From Rhizobium sullae (GTDB lineage Bacteria; Pseudomonadota; Alphaproteobacteria; Rhizobiales; Rhizobiaceae): a stretch of 64,000 bases of DNA. Location of the stretch: contig NZ_CP104144.1 in assembly GCF_025200715.1 (NCBI RefSeq), forward strand, positions 2,480,001 to 2,544,000, given 5' to 3'. A program made the translations under genes and the position numbers. The notes beneath the pieces are model-generated. The model was not told the DNA's origin, made no database searches, and saw nothing but the letters and a program-made list of their open reading frames with translations. Of the stretch, positions 53,857 through 63,152 are shown in pieces. How positions within the stretch are numbered: the stretch's first letter is position 1; every line of letters starts with the position of its first letter.

Positions 53857-54077
53857 TCATGGCCAACATGACCGAAGTAAGGCTTTGCCAAACTCGGACA
53901 GGTCATATTCAACTCTCGGCAGGACTTCTACGAACACCGTGCGTTCGATAATCCCGTCCGCTTCCAGCGCCCGAAGCTGGATCGTCAGCGAACGTTGGCT
54001 GGATCTCCCATCAAGCGTCGCAACTCACCAAACCGGCGCGGACCCATCTCCAGGAGCCAATAGATAATCATCGTGGC
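53857..54077 (-). pseudogene. HxlR-family regulator remnant, frameshifted
   Basis: The minus strand reads TMIIYWLLEMGPRRFGELRR and LMGD, then one base is missing near 53998-54003. The frame shifts to SSQRSLTIQLRALEADGIIE, RTVFVEVLPRVEYDLSEFGK and ALLRSCWP, with a stop at 53857. This is the winged-helix core of an HxlR repressor. The N-terminal helix with the redox Cys and the first strand are also missing. The gene can no longer encode a working protein. Confidence 0.75.
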
Positions 54078-54452
54078 CAACATCGACACTGTGGTTTGCG
54101 TGCCTAGCTCGGGAGGCCGTAGCGTCGTGCCTATGACCCAAGATGCGGGGGAGAGGCTCTCGATCCCCTTTGTCTCTGCCCTTCTCGGCGGCTTTGCCTT
54201 ACGCTGTTTTATTTTTACACCATGCCCGAGACGAGTGTTCTGCAAGGGGCTGACGGGATCACGGCCTGCATCGCTTCGGGGATACAGGCCCGCAATTGCG
54301 ATGAAGCTACCGCCGGATTAAATCGCAGACGCGCATGAGGCCGCAGGAAAGGGGCAAATCCATCGTCAAGATTTTGATCGAGGCGCGACTGGCGATTTCC
54401 ACCAGGAGCCTTTCGATGTGGCGCCACGTCTGCGCGCGAACCGACAGTGGTG
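54078..54452. other. Intergenic stretch with no recognised gene
   Basis: About 375 bp between the HxlR relic and the LysR gene end. Frames are short and featureless. Confidence 0.4.
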
Positions 54453-55343
54453 CTAGTTCAGCAGCCGGTTTTCCCGGAGGCGTGCCGCTGCCATGTCCAC
54501 GAAGGCGCGAACCTTGGCGGGCGCGTGCCGCCCTTCCGGATAAAGGATATGGATGGGCATTGGCGGCTCTTCATAGTCGCTGAGAACGATCTGCAACTCC
54601 CCCGCAAGCAGGGCCGGGCCGATTTGATAATGCAAGGCCCTGGTCAATCCCCAACCTGCCCGGGCCGTCGCAATCGTGGCTTGGTTCGTATTGCACTGAA
54701 GGATGGGGTCGATCGTCACACGCTGGTCGTTTGCGAAGCGCCATTCCGGCGAAGCCCAGGCGCTTGTTGAAGCCGCGATGCGATGGTTCTTCAGGTCCGC
54801 AGGCGTGCTTGGCACGCCATGCCGGTCGAGATAGCTCGGGGATCCGCATATGACGTGCCGAACGGCTCCGACCTTGATAGCTGTAAAACCTGAATCGGGG
54901 AGATGGCCTATACGAACAGCGACATCCACCCCTTCTTCGACGATGTTGACGGGCCGATCGATAAACAGCGTCCTGGCGCGGATCGTCGGATAGGCATTCA
55001 AGAACTCGGTCACGATAGGCAACACGTACATCTGCCCAAACAGCGCGGATGCCGTGATTGCCAGGGTTCCAGTCGGAGTGGCGTAGGAGCCACCGGCTGC
55101 CGCCTCTGCCTCCGCGATATCCGCCAATATCCGACGGCAATCCTCGAAATACCGTGTCCCTGCTTCCGTCATCTTGACGGAGCGCGTCGTGCGAACAAAC
55201 AGGCGTGCGCCGATGAGATCCTCAAGCGCTGCAACGGCCCGCGTCACCGCCGGCGCGCTCATATGCATGTGGCGCGCGGTCTCCGCAAAGCTCTCGGTTT
55301 CCGCAACCTTTGCAAAGACTCTCATCGCCTGCCATCGATCCAT
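54453..55343 (-). CDS. LysR-family transcriptional regulator (CrgA-like)
   Basis: The protein has 296 residues from ATG 55343 (MDRWQAMRVFAKVAETESFA); the frame is open 16 codons further. The winged helix (SFAETARHMHMSAPAVTRAV; LEDLIGARLFVRTTRSVKMT) is followed by a substrate-binding domain (GTLAITASALFGQMYVLPIV; HVICGSPSYLDRHGVPSTPA; YEEPPMPIHILYPEGRHAPA). It is the last gene of a same-strand block with CMD-like, DUF1348, PNPOx-ferredoxin and GST genes, and may regulate them. Two nested inverted repeats lie 40-107 bp upstream of its start. Confidence 0.92.
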   Translation of the reverse strand: MDRWQAMRVFAKVAETESFAETARHMHMSAPAVTRAVAALEDLIGARLFVRTTRSVKMTEAGTRYFEDCRRILADIAEAEAAAGGSYATPTGTLAITASALFGQMYVLPIVTEFLNAYPTIRARTLFIDRPVNIVEEGVDVAVRIGHLPDSGFTAIKVGAVRHVICGSPSYLDRHGVPSTPADLKNHRIAASTSAWASPEWRFANDQRVTIDPILQCNTNQATIATARAGWGLTRALHYQIGPALLAGELQIVLSDYEEPPMPIHILYPEGRHAPAKVRAFVDMAAARLRENRLLN

Positions 55344-55381
55344 TCGCCCCCCCAAGATCGCCCGTGCTGATTGAACACGAC

Positions 55382-55450
55382 CATTGCACATAAGTTTGTA
55401 TCAATCTCGAAACACGTCTCGCAAGACTGTTTCGAGATTTGATTGCAATG
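55382..55450. promoter_or_regulatory. Nested inverted repeats upstream of the LysR gene
   Basis: The inner arms AATCTCGAAACA (55403-55414) and TGTTTCGAGATT (55428-55439) are perfect 12-bp inverted copies with a 13-base spacer. The outer arms CATTGCA (55382-55388) and TGCAATG (55444-55450) also match. The element lies between the stop of the CMD-like gene (55475) and the LysR start (55343). It may be a LysR operator, an attenuating hairpin or a small palindromic element. Confidence 0.55.
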
Positions 55451-55474
55451 ACATGACACAAGGGCCGGCGGAGG

Positions 55475-55792
55475 CTATGCGGATTTCAACAGGGACCGGT
55501 CCATGTACGAGATGGCCATCTTTTCAATGTCCGCGCAGACCTGAGCGCCTAGACCTGCTCTCGTGGCGCGCGCGCGTCGTTCATCGTTTGTCGCGAGCGC
55601 CAAAGCGATCGCTCTGGAGAGCTGGAAATCGAAGCTCGAGCCGCTGCGCGCCATGTCGATTTCCGCCCCGGTCATGCCGAGCGCTTTTGCATCTTTCTCC
55701 TGCTGTCGGATGAAAACACTATCACCGCTGGCGGCGGTGAGCGCGAGCTCAATCGATAACCGTGCTCGCGCGTCAAGCTTGAATCCTGTCAT
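55475..55792 (-). CDS. Small AhpD/CMD-like protein without the CxxC pair
   Basis: The protein has 105 residues. KLDARARLSIELALTAASGD, KDAKALGMTGAEIDMARSGS and FDFQLSRAIALALATNDERR follow the helical pattern of short carboxymuconolactone-decarboxylase-like proteins. The CxxC that carries peroxidase activity in AhpD is absent (SGDSVFIRQQ in its place). It is therefore not expected to be redox active. It is 30 bp downstream of the broken DUF1348 gene on the same strand. Family assignment is moderate. Confidence 0.6.
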   Translation of the reverse strand: MTGFKLDARARLSIELALTAASGDSVFIRQQEKDAKALGMTGAEIDMARSGSSFDFQLSRAIALALATNDERRARATRAGLGAQVCADIEKMAISYMDRSLLKSA

Positions 55793-55821
55793 GGCGGTGA
55801 TCTCTGCAATGCGCGTTTCGC

Positions 55822-56287
55822 CTAGAAACCAAAGTCGCTCAGGCCCGGATAATCATCCGGCCGACGACCGAGCGGCCAGCGGAACTTGCGGTCCGCTTCC
55901 GTGATCGGGTGTTCATTGATACTTGCGTGGCGCGCCTGCATCAGCCCATCCTCGGCGAATTCCCAGTTCTCGTTGCCATAGGCACGAAACCACTGCCCGC
56001 TGTTGTCGCGGTATTCGTAGGCATAGCGAAACGGCGATGCGGTTGCCCTGGAACGCCCAAAGCTCCTTGATCAGGCGGTAATCCAGCTCACGGTGCCATT
56101 TGCGCGTCAGGAAGGCTTCAGCCTCTGCGCGGCCTATCAGAAACTCCGCGCGATTGCGCCAGCGCGTGTCGATCGTATAGGCGAGCGCCACCTTGGCGGC
56201 ATCGCGGCTATTCCAGCCATCCTCGGCTAGGCGGACCTTTTCAATGGCAGTCTGTTCATCAAAAGGAGGAAGTGGCGGACGAGACAT
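55822..56287 (-). pseudogene. DUF1348 / NTF2-like protein, frameshifted
   Basis: From ATG 56287: [40 protein letters not shown] and [20 protein letters not shown], a near-textbook DUF1348 N-terminus. At about 56030 the family sequence continues in another frame: [40 protein letters not shown] and [14 protein letters not shown], ending at 55822. One base change separates the halves. The function of the family is unknown (NTF2-like fold, about 150 residues). It is a recent pseudogene or a sequencing error. Confidence 0.82.
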
Positions 56288-56355
56288 GGGTCAATTCCTT
56301 TGGGTTTAAGAAGGGGTGGTTGGGTGGCCGCAGACAGGCGACCACCGTCAGTCGG

Positions 56356-56904
56356 TCATGCTGCAAGGCGATCGATGCGGGGGAAGTCGATCTCGGTGCC
56401 CAGAGCTTCGTTGACGTAGTTCGTGAACGTATTCAGCGCGACATGCGCGATGATCTCGACAATTTCCGCATCGCTGTAACCGACGGCGCGAACCTTTTCG
56501 ACTCGGCCGAGTGCCACAGAGCCGCGAGCGTCGACAAGGGCGCGGGCGAATTCGACAGCGGCGGCGGCCTTCGGATCATTCGAGGTGCCGCGGCGGTTCG
56601 CTTCGATCTCGCTCTCGTCCAGCTTGGCGAACTTTGCGCCGGTATAGGTGTGCGCTGACAGGCAGTAGTCGCAGCCATTGGCCTCGGCCATGGTCAGTGC
56701 GATCCGCTCGCGGGTGGCCGGAGCCAACTTCCCCTTTCCGAGCGCGCCTTGCAGCGCGGTCAGACCGTTCAAAGCGGCAGGGCTGTTCGACACCAGCCGG
56801 AAGATGTTCGGCACGGAGCCGATCTGCTTCTGAATGGCTTCCAGGATGGGGCGGGAAGCTTCCAGTGCATCGCTTATAGTAGCAGGTGTGGGAATGCGTG
56901 ACAT
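56356..56904 (-). CDS. Carboxymuconolactone-decarboxylase / AhpD-family alkylhydroperoxidase
   Basis: The protein has 182 residues. The redox motif C78-x2-C81-x3-H85 (NGCDYCLSAHTYTG) is intact and preceded by the proton-relay region ATRERIALTMAEAN. The N-terminus VPNIFRLVSNSPAALNGLTA is typical of the peroxidase-related subfamily. Such proteins reduce organic hydroperoxides or peroxynitrite through a disulfide. It lies between the PNPOx-ferredoxin fusion (129 bp upstream) and the broken DUF1348 gene, in a redox/detoxification block. Confidence 0.9.
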   Translation of the reverse strand: MSRIPTPATISDALEASRPILEAIQKQIGSVPNIFRLVSNSPAALNGLTALQGALGKGKLAPATRERIALTMAEANGCDYCLSAHTYTGAKFAKLDESEIEANRRGTSNDPKAAAAVEFARALVDARGSVALGRVEKVRAVGYSDAEIVEIIAHVALNTFTNYVNEALGTEIDFPRIDRLAA

Positions 56905-57033
56905 ATCTATCTCCTTGATTTTAGTAACGAAAGGCTATCCTTGTCGCCACGATCAAGATGCTTCGGTTTTGCCCAATGATGAACGTCGAAAAAGAGGAAG
57001 ATACTCTTGCGTCGGACGCATCAATGACGAACG

Positions 57034-59100
57034 TTAGAGTTCGAGCTGGATCCTGTTTTCCTCGTCGGTTTCCTGTCCAGCAGGGACGGCCGAGCACAGC
57101 AACACTTCGCCCTCGGCGATCGCCGCCGTTGGCTCCCTGATATAGGTCACCGCACCCGTGGTGAGCTTTGTGCGGCAGGTTCCGCAACTGCCTTGCCGGC
57201 AACTGAACTCCGGGTTCAGGCCGCGCGCTTCTGCAAGTTCCAGCAGGGTGCCCGACTCAGGGGTCCAGCGCGCCTCCTTCAACGACCTCATGAAGGCGAC
57301 CGGCACTGGCGTTGTGGATGGTGGTCGGCGGCTCTGCGCGGTCACCCCGGCGTCGAGCGTTCGCTTCAAGGATGAAGGGCCGAAGGCTTCCGCGTGTATC
57401 CGACCATCTGCGATGTTATAGCCTCGCAACCCATCATAGAGCGCCTGGGTGAACTGCGGCGGCCCGCAGACGTAGAACTCATAATCGTTGAACGGCAGGT
57501 GGCGGGAAAGCAGCGCCATGTCGATGCGCCCGATGGCGTCGTAGTCTGCGCCTTCTTCCGCACCACTGGCGTCGCTCAAGACCCGGATGAGCCTGACGAC
57601 CCCCTGCCCTGCATTGACAAGCTCGGCGATTTCCCTGTCGAACGGCCGCTCCTGCTTGGAACGCGCCGCATGGAAAAGGATGATCGGACGGATGCGTTGC
57701 TTGCGAAGCCCCTCGTAAACAACGTGGCGCAGCATGGCGAGCATGGGCGTAATCCCTACGCCGCCGGCAAGCAGCACCGCCGGCCGAGTAGCGCGGGCAT
57801 CGATGGTAAAATCGCCGGCTGGCGCGCGCGTTTCGATGGTGTCGCCAACGTGAATGACGTCGTGCAAGTGGTGCGACACAAGGCCGTCGCGCTTGACACT
57901 GATGCGGTAGACACCGTCCGAAGGAGCGGCGGACAAAGTGTAAGTTCGGATGACAGGCTTGTCGACGCCCGGAACGGTCAAGCGGATAGGCAGATGTTGT
58001 CCAGCAACATGCGGCAGCAACCCCGCTCCATCGCCAGGCTGCAGGTGAAACGAGCGGATCGAGGCACTTTCCTCGACGATCTTCGTCACCGTTAGGGCGC
58101 GCCACTGATTGGCGAGCTCCGTGGCACGCAGCCGATCGGCCGCCTGCGCCCAGTCGCCGGTCATCAACGAGTTCGCAGACCATCCGTCTTCCCGGAAGGC
58201 CCAGCGCAGCGCCAAGGCGTTGCGCCGGCGAACGATCCGGCGTGCCTTGAAGGTCCACAGCCGTTCGGCACCCTGGAAGGCGGCGATCTCTGGCGAATCC
58301 AGGATGACCTCGGCGTTACCCGTCATCTGCAGCATGTCGCCGTTTGCGTAATCGATGAAGAGTAGCCCTGCCTTGCCGTTCAACAGGATGTTGCCGAGCG
58401 TGGAGAAGAAGAGATTGCCATCGAAGTCCGGAATGGTCAGCGTCCCGTCATCTGCAGCGCGAACGAAGCCAGCCTTGCCGCCGCGATGCGACACGTCGAC
58501 CTGGCGCCGATCTTCGCGATCGACATACGACGATACGAAAAACGCATCTGCCGCCGCGATCATGGAACGTGCAGCATCATCGAGTGCGGGCAGATCTTCG
58601 ACCGTGCCGGAGAAGGCTTCGCCCGGATCACAAACGAATTCAAAGTCACGCAGCTGGATGTAACGCGGGCAGTTCCCGAAACTCTGGTCGACATCAATCC
58701 GGATACCTTCGGGTGAGGTGGAGACGATCCCGTTCATACGATTGCGGCGGCGGGTGTGCATCTCCATGCCGAGAAGGCCGATTGGCTGACTCTGTGATAT
58801 ACCTTCGCTAGCGGGATCACTGGCATCGCTTTTTGCCGCGATGTTCAGGATGGTTGACGACGGAGAGGACATGAACCCGGGCCGACCTTCGAGGAACGTC
58901 GCCCAGGCATCGCCACGGTTATCGACACTGCCCACAACGATGTAAGGCAGCTGAGCGTAAAAATCGCGGTGTTGATCGGGCATGAAGTCGCGGATTACGC
59001 GCTGGCCGACAGAAGCCATGCGCTCGGCGACGCCCACCTTCTGCTGAAGCAACAGCTCGCCCTCGTGCCAGACCGGCAACGTCGTCAAAGTCTTGCTCAT
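57034..59100 (-). CDS. PNPOx-like / ferredoxin reductase / [2Fe-2S] ferredoxin fusion
   Basis: The protein has 688 residues. Residues about 1-310 are a pyridoxamine-phosphate-oxidase-like flavin-binding domain (PYIVVGSVDNRGDAWATFLE; DVSHRGGKAGFVRAADDGTL). About 330-570 is a ferredoxin-NADP-reductase-type module (FAD site IRTYTLSAAPSDGVYRISVK; NAD site LLAGGVGITPMLAMLRHV; FYVCGPPQFTQALYDGL). The last about 85 residues are a plant-type ferredoxin with CRQGSCGTC and LCSAVP, giving four cluster Cys. It probably moves electrons from NAD(P)H to an unknown acceptor. It is second in a block starting with GST, 58 bp after it. Confidence 0.93.
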   Translation of the reverse strand: MSKTLTTLPVWHEGELLLQQKVGVAERMASVGQRVIRDFMPDQHRDFYAQLPYIVVGSVDNRGDAWATFLEGRPGFMSSPSSTILNIAAKSDASDPASEGISQSQPIGLLGMEMHTRRRNRMNGIVSTSPEGIRIDVDQSFGNCPRYIQLRDFEFVCDPGEAFSGTVEDLPALDDAARSMIAAADAFFVSSYVDREDRRQVDVSHRGGKAGFVRAADDGTLTIPDFDGNLFFSTLGNILLNGKAGLLFIDYANGDMLQMTGNAEVILDSPEIAAFQGAERLWTFKARRIVRRRNALALRWAFREDGWSANSLMTGDWAQAADRLRATELANQWRALTVTKIVEESASIRSFHLQPGDGAGLLPHVAGQHLPIRLTVPGVDKPVIRTYTLSAAPSDGVYRISVKRDGLVSHHLHDVIHVGDTIETRAPAGDFTIDARATRPAVLLAGGVGITPMLAMLRHVVYEGLRKQRIRPIILFHAARSKQERPFDREIAELVNAGQGVVRLIRVLSDASGAEEGADYDAIGRIDMALLSRHLPFNDYEFYVCGPPQFTQALYDGLRGYNIADGRIHAEAFGPSSLKRTLDAGVTAQSRRPPSTTPVPVAFMRSLKEARWTPESGTLLELAEARGLNPEFSCRQGSCGTCRTKLTTGAVTYIREPTAAIAEGEVLLCSAVPAGQETDEENRIQLEL

Positions 59101-59158
59101 TTCCGTCTCCCCAAAATAAATGGAACGGGCGCACGTAGCCGCACGCCCGGATCAGGCG

Positions 59159-59770
59159 TCAGGCGGCAAGGCCGGCGGGCGTTTGAACGAAGGCAACGAA
59201 GCCCGGTAGAGCTTCGATACGACGGAGAAATGCATCGACCGCGGGATAGGTGGAGAGATCGACATTCCCCTCCGGCGCGCGAGCCACGTAGCTGTAGATC
59301 GCAACATCCGCGATCGTTGGCCCACTACCAACAAGCCAGTTACGATCGGCGAGATGGCTTTCGAGCCGACCCAGCAGCGTATGGGCGCGGCCGATAACTT
59401 CTTCAGGATTAAACTTGGCCCCGAAGACGGTAATCAACCGTGCTGCCGCAGGGCCATAGGCGACTTCGCCGGCGGCAACCGAAAGCCAGCGCTGAACAGC
59501 GGCGGAGCCCTGAGCGTCTTCTGGAAGCCAATCGCTGCGGGCAGCTTTCTTTGCGAGATAGACCAGGATGGCGTTGCTATCGGAGATGACAACGCCATCG
59601 TCTTCCAGCACCGGCACCTGCCCAAATGGGTTCAGCTTCAGAAACTCAGGCTTCTTGTGCGCACCTGCCTTCAGGTCGACCTCAACCAGTTCGTGAGGCA
59701 AGCCAAGCAGCGAGACGAACAGGCGGGCTCGGTGAGCGTGACCCGACAGCGGATGATGATAAAGTCTCAT
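59159..59770 (-). CDS. Glutathione S-transferase
   Basis: The protein has 203 residues from ATG 59770, with AGGAG about 7 bases upstream. The N-terminal thioredoxin fold reads [20 protein letters not shown], then [20 protein letters not shown] and [13 protein letters not shown], with the conserved cis-Pro and Asp-Ser glutathione contacts. The C-terminal helical domain has [20 protein letters not shown]. It is intact, unlike the GST at 6711-7278. It is first gene of the block leading to the PNPOx-ferredoxin fusion and AhpD-like protein, suggesting electrophile or peroxide detoxification. Confidence 0.93.
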   Translation of the reverse strand: MRLYHHPLSGHAHRARLFVSLLGLPHELVEVDLKAGAHKKPEFLKLNPFGQVPVLEDDGVVISDSNAILVYLAKKAARSDWLPEDAQGSAAVQRWLSVAAGEVAYGPAAARLITVFGAKFNPEEVIGRAHTLLGRLESHLADRNWLVGSGPTIADVAIYSYVARAPEGNVDLSTYPAVDAFLRRIEALPGFVAFVQTPAGLAA

Positions 59771-60331
59771 TGTGTGCTCCTGCGAAATTCTGAACGGGTC
59801 CATTCCCGATCTGCATTGCGAAAGTGCTACAGTCGGCTGTCCATGAGAACGGCCGAGTTTCGCAGTTCATAATTGCAGCTGACGCAACAATCCCAGGGAA
59901 CCGACCATTCCACGGGCTCGATGCGCTTTAACGCGCGCCGGCGCGACACGATCGCCAACCGGCGTCCAAGCCGGTATTGGTTAAAGGGCCGACCAAGTCT
60001 TTCTGCTGAAGTGAAGTTCCTCGAGCATTTTCTGGCGAATAGCCTGGGCTCATAATGTCGGTCACGATGGTGTGCAACTGACCTTCCTGCCGTCTCAAGA
60101 GCGACGAAGCGCAGCCTTCAAGCCCGCGATCTGTGTATCAAGCCCAAAACGCTGATCGGCATTGGGCTCCGGCAATGAGCGGCGAATAAGTGGGCGCCGT
60201 CCTCAGAACCACGCCGTGCCCTAGGTCGTAAGGACTGCCACTGCGATAATCCTGCTTACAGGCATGGCTGACTTTCCAGCATAATGCGTCTGTCGTGGGA
60301 GCTGGGCTAACTTGTCGGCTCCACCAAGATC
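59771..60331. other. Intergenic stretch with no recognised gene
   Basis: About 560 bp upstream of the GST gene. No frame has family features. The GST promoter is expected here. The right end borders the operator-like repeat at 60332. Confidence 0.4.
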
Positions 60332-60349
60332 GTCAATAGATATATTGAC
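60332..60349. promoter_or_regulatory. Inverted repeat overlapping a promoter-like element
   Basis: GTCAATA (60332-60338) and TATTGAC (60343-60349) are 7-bp inverted copies with a 4-base spacer. The right arm overlaps a TTGACG -35-like hexamer (60345-60350), with TAGTTT 17 bases further on as a possible -10. It looks like an autoregulatory site for the helix-turn-helix remnant that follows. Confidence 0.45.
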
Positions 60350-60362
60350 GCTTTACCTTTGA

Positions 60363-60480
60363 ATGTATAGTTTTGTGTTGACGAAACGATTTAATCCGTC
60401 AACGGCTGAAGGCTGGATCCGACCGGTGCGTAAAGCTTTGGGCATGTCGGGCGCGCAGCTCGCCAAGGCCGGTGTTGCCG
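60363..60480 (+). pseudogene. Mobile mystery protein A-like helix-turn-helix remnant
   Basis: The plus frame reads FNPSTAEGWIRPVRKALGMS GAQLAK by position, matching the GWIRxxRxALGMSxxQLA start of the MmyA/XRE DNA-binding domain. The rest diverges at once (AGVAGLPGYDPYNMAKEAAI). No MmyB (Fic) partner follows. Only the first helices survive, so it is a relic. The upstream repeat and promoter-like element seem preserved. Confidence 0.45.
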
Positions 60481-60665
60481 GACTGCCCGGCTACGATCCC
60501 TACAATATGGCCAAGGAAGCCGCAATCCATCGGTTGACAGCATGAGAGAGGCCGGTGCTGGCAGCGATCACGCTCGAACTCACAGAAAATACCGCTGCCG
60601 GAAGACAATCGCCTCGCGACACGATCGTGCTTGCATGCCAGACGCTCGAGACCTAAATTGGCTAA

Positions 60666-61655
60666 ATGCTTGACCATTCGTCTCGACCGTTGTCGCCGTC
60701 AAATATCCCAATGGATGCGCTAAGCGAAGTGCTACAAGACTTTCGCTTGAGTGGCGTCAACTATGGGCGCTGCGAACTCAGACATCCATGGAGCATCGCC
60801 TTTCCGCAACAACAGCTACTTCGTTTTCACTTCGTGAGCCAGGGTCCGTGCTGGATCCATACCGAAGCGCAAGGGTGGCAGGAGTTGAACGATGGAGATC
60901 TGGTGCTGCTGCCGCAAGGTATCGCGCATCGATTAGCCAGCGCGCCGGATGTTGAGGGCGACTGCCTCAAAAGCTGTCAGATAACAAGGTTGGGCAGCAA
61001 CGTCTGCGAAGTGGTGCGGGAAGGAACGGGTGCGACCAGCACCCTCTTCTGCGGCTCCATGACTTTGAGCGCGTATGCGCTTAATCCTTTGATCGCCTTG
61101 ATGCCGCCAATGATCAAGGGCTGCGATGTAGCCGGCAATGACCCGATCGTTGGCCCCCTGCTGGCGGCGATGACGGCGGAGGCTTCACAGCCTCAGATGG
61201 GTAGCGCGACCGTCCTATCGCGTATGGCAGACTTGCTCGCAGCGCGGCTTATCCGCTGCTGGGTAAATTGCAGCGGCGCCTCGACCACCGGCTGGCTCGC
61301 CGCGATCCGCGACCCCCACATCGGTCGTGTGTTGGCAGCCATGCACCGGGACCCCGGCCATAACTGGACCCTCGAAAGCCTCGCGACCGTGGCAGGCCAG
61401 TCGCGCTCGATCTTTGCCGAGCGCTTCAGCGCTATCTTAGGAGAAGGCGCGGCACGTTATCTTGGCCGTCTGCGGATGCAGCTTGCCCGCGAGTTGCTGG
61501 GCCAAGGTGGCATGTCAGTTGCCGAAGTTGCTTCCCGATTAGGTTATGAGTCGGAGGCATCTTTCGCTCGCGCCTTCAAGCGCATCACCAGCGTGTCACC
61601 GGGCATTGTGCGCCGCACAAGTTCTGGACGAATGGACATGAATTTCGGATTGTAA
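60666..61655 (+). CDS. AraC-family regulator with cupin-type sensor domain
   Basis: The protein has 329 residues. The N-terminal cupin_6-like domain is at about 15-190 (DALSEVLQDFRLSGVNYGRC; PWSIAFPQQQLLRFHFVSQG; NDGDLVLLPQGIAHRLASAP). The C-terminal AraC domain has two helix-turn-helix units (WTLESLATVAGQSRSIFAER; SVAEVASRLGYESEASFARA). The start has no strong ribosome site; ATG 60711 (MDALSEV) is an alternative. It lies 58 bp upstream of an MFS transporter on the same strand and likely activates it. Confidence 0.92.
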   Translation: MLDHSSRPLSPSNIPMDALSEVLQDFRLSGVNYGRCELRHPWSIAFPQQQLLRFHFVSQGPCWIHTEAQGWQELNDGDLVLLPQGIAHRLASAPDVEGDCLKSCQITRLGSNVCEVVREGTGATSTLFCGSMTLSAYALNPLIALMPPMIKGCDVAGNDPIVGPLLAAMTAEASQPQMGSATVLSRMADLLAARLIRCWVNCSGASTTGWLAAIRDPHIGRVLAAMHRDPGHNWTLESLATVAGQSRSIFAERFSAILGEGAARYLGRLRMQLARELLGQGGMSVAEVASRLGYESEASFARAFKRITSVSPGIVRRTSSGRMDMNFGL

Positions 61656-61713
61656 GACACATATCATCCTAAGATGTTCGTCTATGAAATCTCCGAACGT
61701 AGGAGATAATTCA

Positions 61714-62922
61714 ATGACGGACACGACATCAGAACTCGCCGACGCGGCGATAGACTTTGATACCGCCGAGCCAGCCGCCTGGAGCGCCGCGACTTGGTTT
61801 GCCGTTCTTTCGATGGCGGCAACCAGCTTTGCGCTGGTATCGGCTGAGTTCCTGCCGGCGGGCCTGTTGACGCCAATGGCGCGCGATCTCGGGATTACTG
61901 AGGGAACAGCCGGACAGGTCGTCACCGCTACCGCTTCCGTCGGCGCCGTGACGGCGCTATTGAGCAATGTTCTCATTGGCAGACTGAACCGCAAGGCGGT
62001 GCTGGTCGGTCTTAGTGCATTGGCGATCGGATCCAATATTCTTGCAGCGCTAGCGACCGATTTTTGGCTACTGTTGTTGGGACGGGCCGGGCTAGGCATC
62101 GCGCTTAGCGGTTTCTGGGCGCTTTCAGTCGCGGTCGTGGCGAGATTGGTTGGCGCAAATGCGACAGGTCGGGGCATGGCTATTGTCACCCTCGGCGTCT
62201 CGCTCGCCACCATAGCTGCGCCATCGATGGGCGCTTTGATCAGCGATTGGCTGGGATGGCGAATCGCCATGGCGATGACCGCCGGACTTGCCGCACTTGC
62301 GATGGTGTTGCAGGCGCTCAGCTTGCCAACGCTGCCCGCAAGCACAAGCAACAGCCTCGCCGACGTGTTCCGGCTGACAAGCCGGCGTGGCGTTCAACTG
62401 GGAATGCTTGCCATCCTTTTGCTGATGACAGGGCATTTTGCCGGCTCGGTTTATGTGCGTCCCTTCCTGGAACAAGTGACGCGTCTTGAAACCGAATCGA
62501 TTGCCTTGGCGCTGCTTGGGTTCGGTATCGCCTCTGTGATCGGTAACGTCGCCGGTGGCCGAATGGCCGACGCAAGTATCCGCCTGGCGCTTGGTGTAAC
62601 CGCCACGCTGATGGCGGTTGCGGCGCTCGCCTTGGTGCTTTGGGGTCCTCATACAGGCGTTGCATTCGCCTTCGTTTCACTTTGGGGCTTCGCGTTCGGC
62701 ATGGCGCCGGTGGTGCTGCCGACCAATCTGTCCCGCGGAGCACCTGACGCGCTGGAGGCAGCGGGGAGCCTGATGGTCGTCTCTTTTCAGGTCGCCATCA
62801 GTATTGGCGCGGTTTTCGGCGGCTATGTCGTCGATCACTACGGCGCTGTCGGCCCCTTGACCCTTACCGCCGTCCTAGCCGCATCGACGGTCGCCTTGGC
62901 GCTGCTGCAGCCTCGCAGCTGA
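61714..62922 (+). CDS. MFS drug/sugar efflux transporter (AraJ/NepI-like)
   Basis: The protein has 402 residues from ATG 61714 (GGAG about 9 bases upstream). Twelve membrane helices are apparent. The N-terminal half has SFALVSAEFLPAGLLTPMAR, the GRLNRK loop after helix 2 and LLLLGRAGLGIALSGFWALS (motif A/B region), typical of the DHA1 efflux branch. The C-terminal half has VIGNVAGGRMADASIRLALG. It probably exports a drug-like compound or metabolite by proton antiport. The AraC gene just upstream is the probable regulator. Confidence 0.92.
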   Translation: MTDTTSELADAAIDFDTAEPAAWSAATWFAVLSMAATSFALVSAEFLPAGLLTPMARDLGITEGTAGQVVTATASVGAVTALLSNVLIGRLNRKAVLVGLSALAIGSNILAALATDFWLLLLGRAGLGIALSGFWALSVAVVARLVGANATGRGMAIVTLGVSLATIAAPSMGALISDWLGWRIAMAMTAGLAALAMVLQALSLPTLPASTSNSLADVFRLTSRRGVQLGMLAILLLMTGHFAGSVYVRPFLEQVTRLETESIALALLGFGIASVIGNVAGGRMADASIRLALGVTATLMAVAALALVLWGPHTGVAFAFVSLWGFAFGMAPVVLPTNLSRGAPDALEAAGSLMVVSFQVAISIGAVFGGYVVDHYGAVGPLTLTAVLAASTVALALLQPRS

Positions 62923-63075
62923 TCTTCGCCTTCCGGGTTGAGCAAGTGCGACCTCTCGTTGACTGGCAAGCGTCCCCGAGAGCTGGACACTCATACAATA
63001 CGTCGCCTTGAAGGCGAATAGAACCAACGACCCTGTTGTTACAATAGGCCTCGTCTCAAATTCCCCTATGCCGAC

Positions 63076-63111
63076 AGTCCGCTTCCGGCGCTGGTGCGAT
63101 GGAAGCGGACT
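63076..63111. terminator. Stem-loop between MFS and old-yellow-enzyme genes
   Basis: AGTCCGCTTCC (63076-63086) and GGAAGCGGACT (63101-63111) form an 11-bp perfect stem with a 14-base loop, about 42 bp past the minus-strand gene stop. No T-run adjoins, so it may be a weak terminator or a dispersed palindromic element. Confidence 0.45.
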
Positions 63112-63152
63112 CTACCGGGTCGTCGCGCGGGAATGCTTCGGCTGGACCGATG

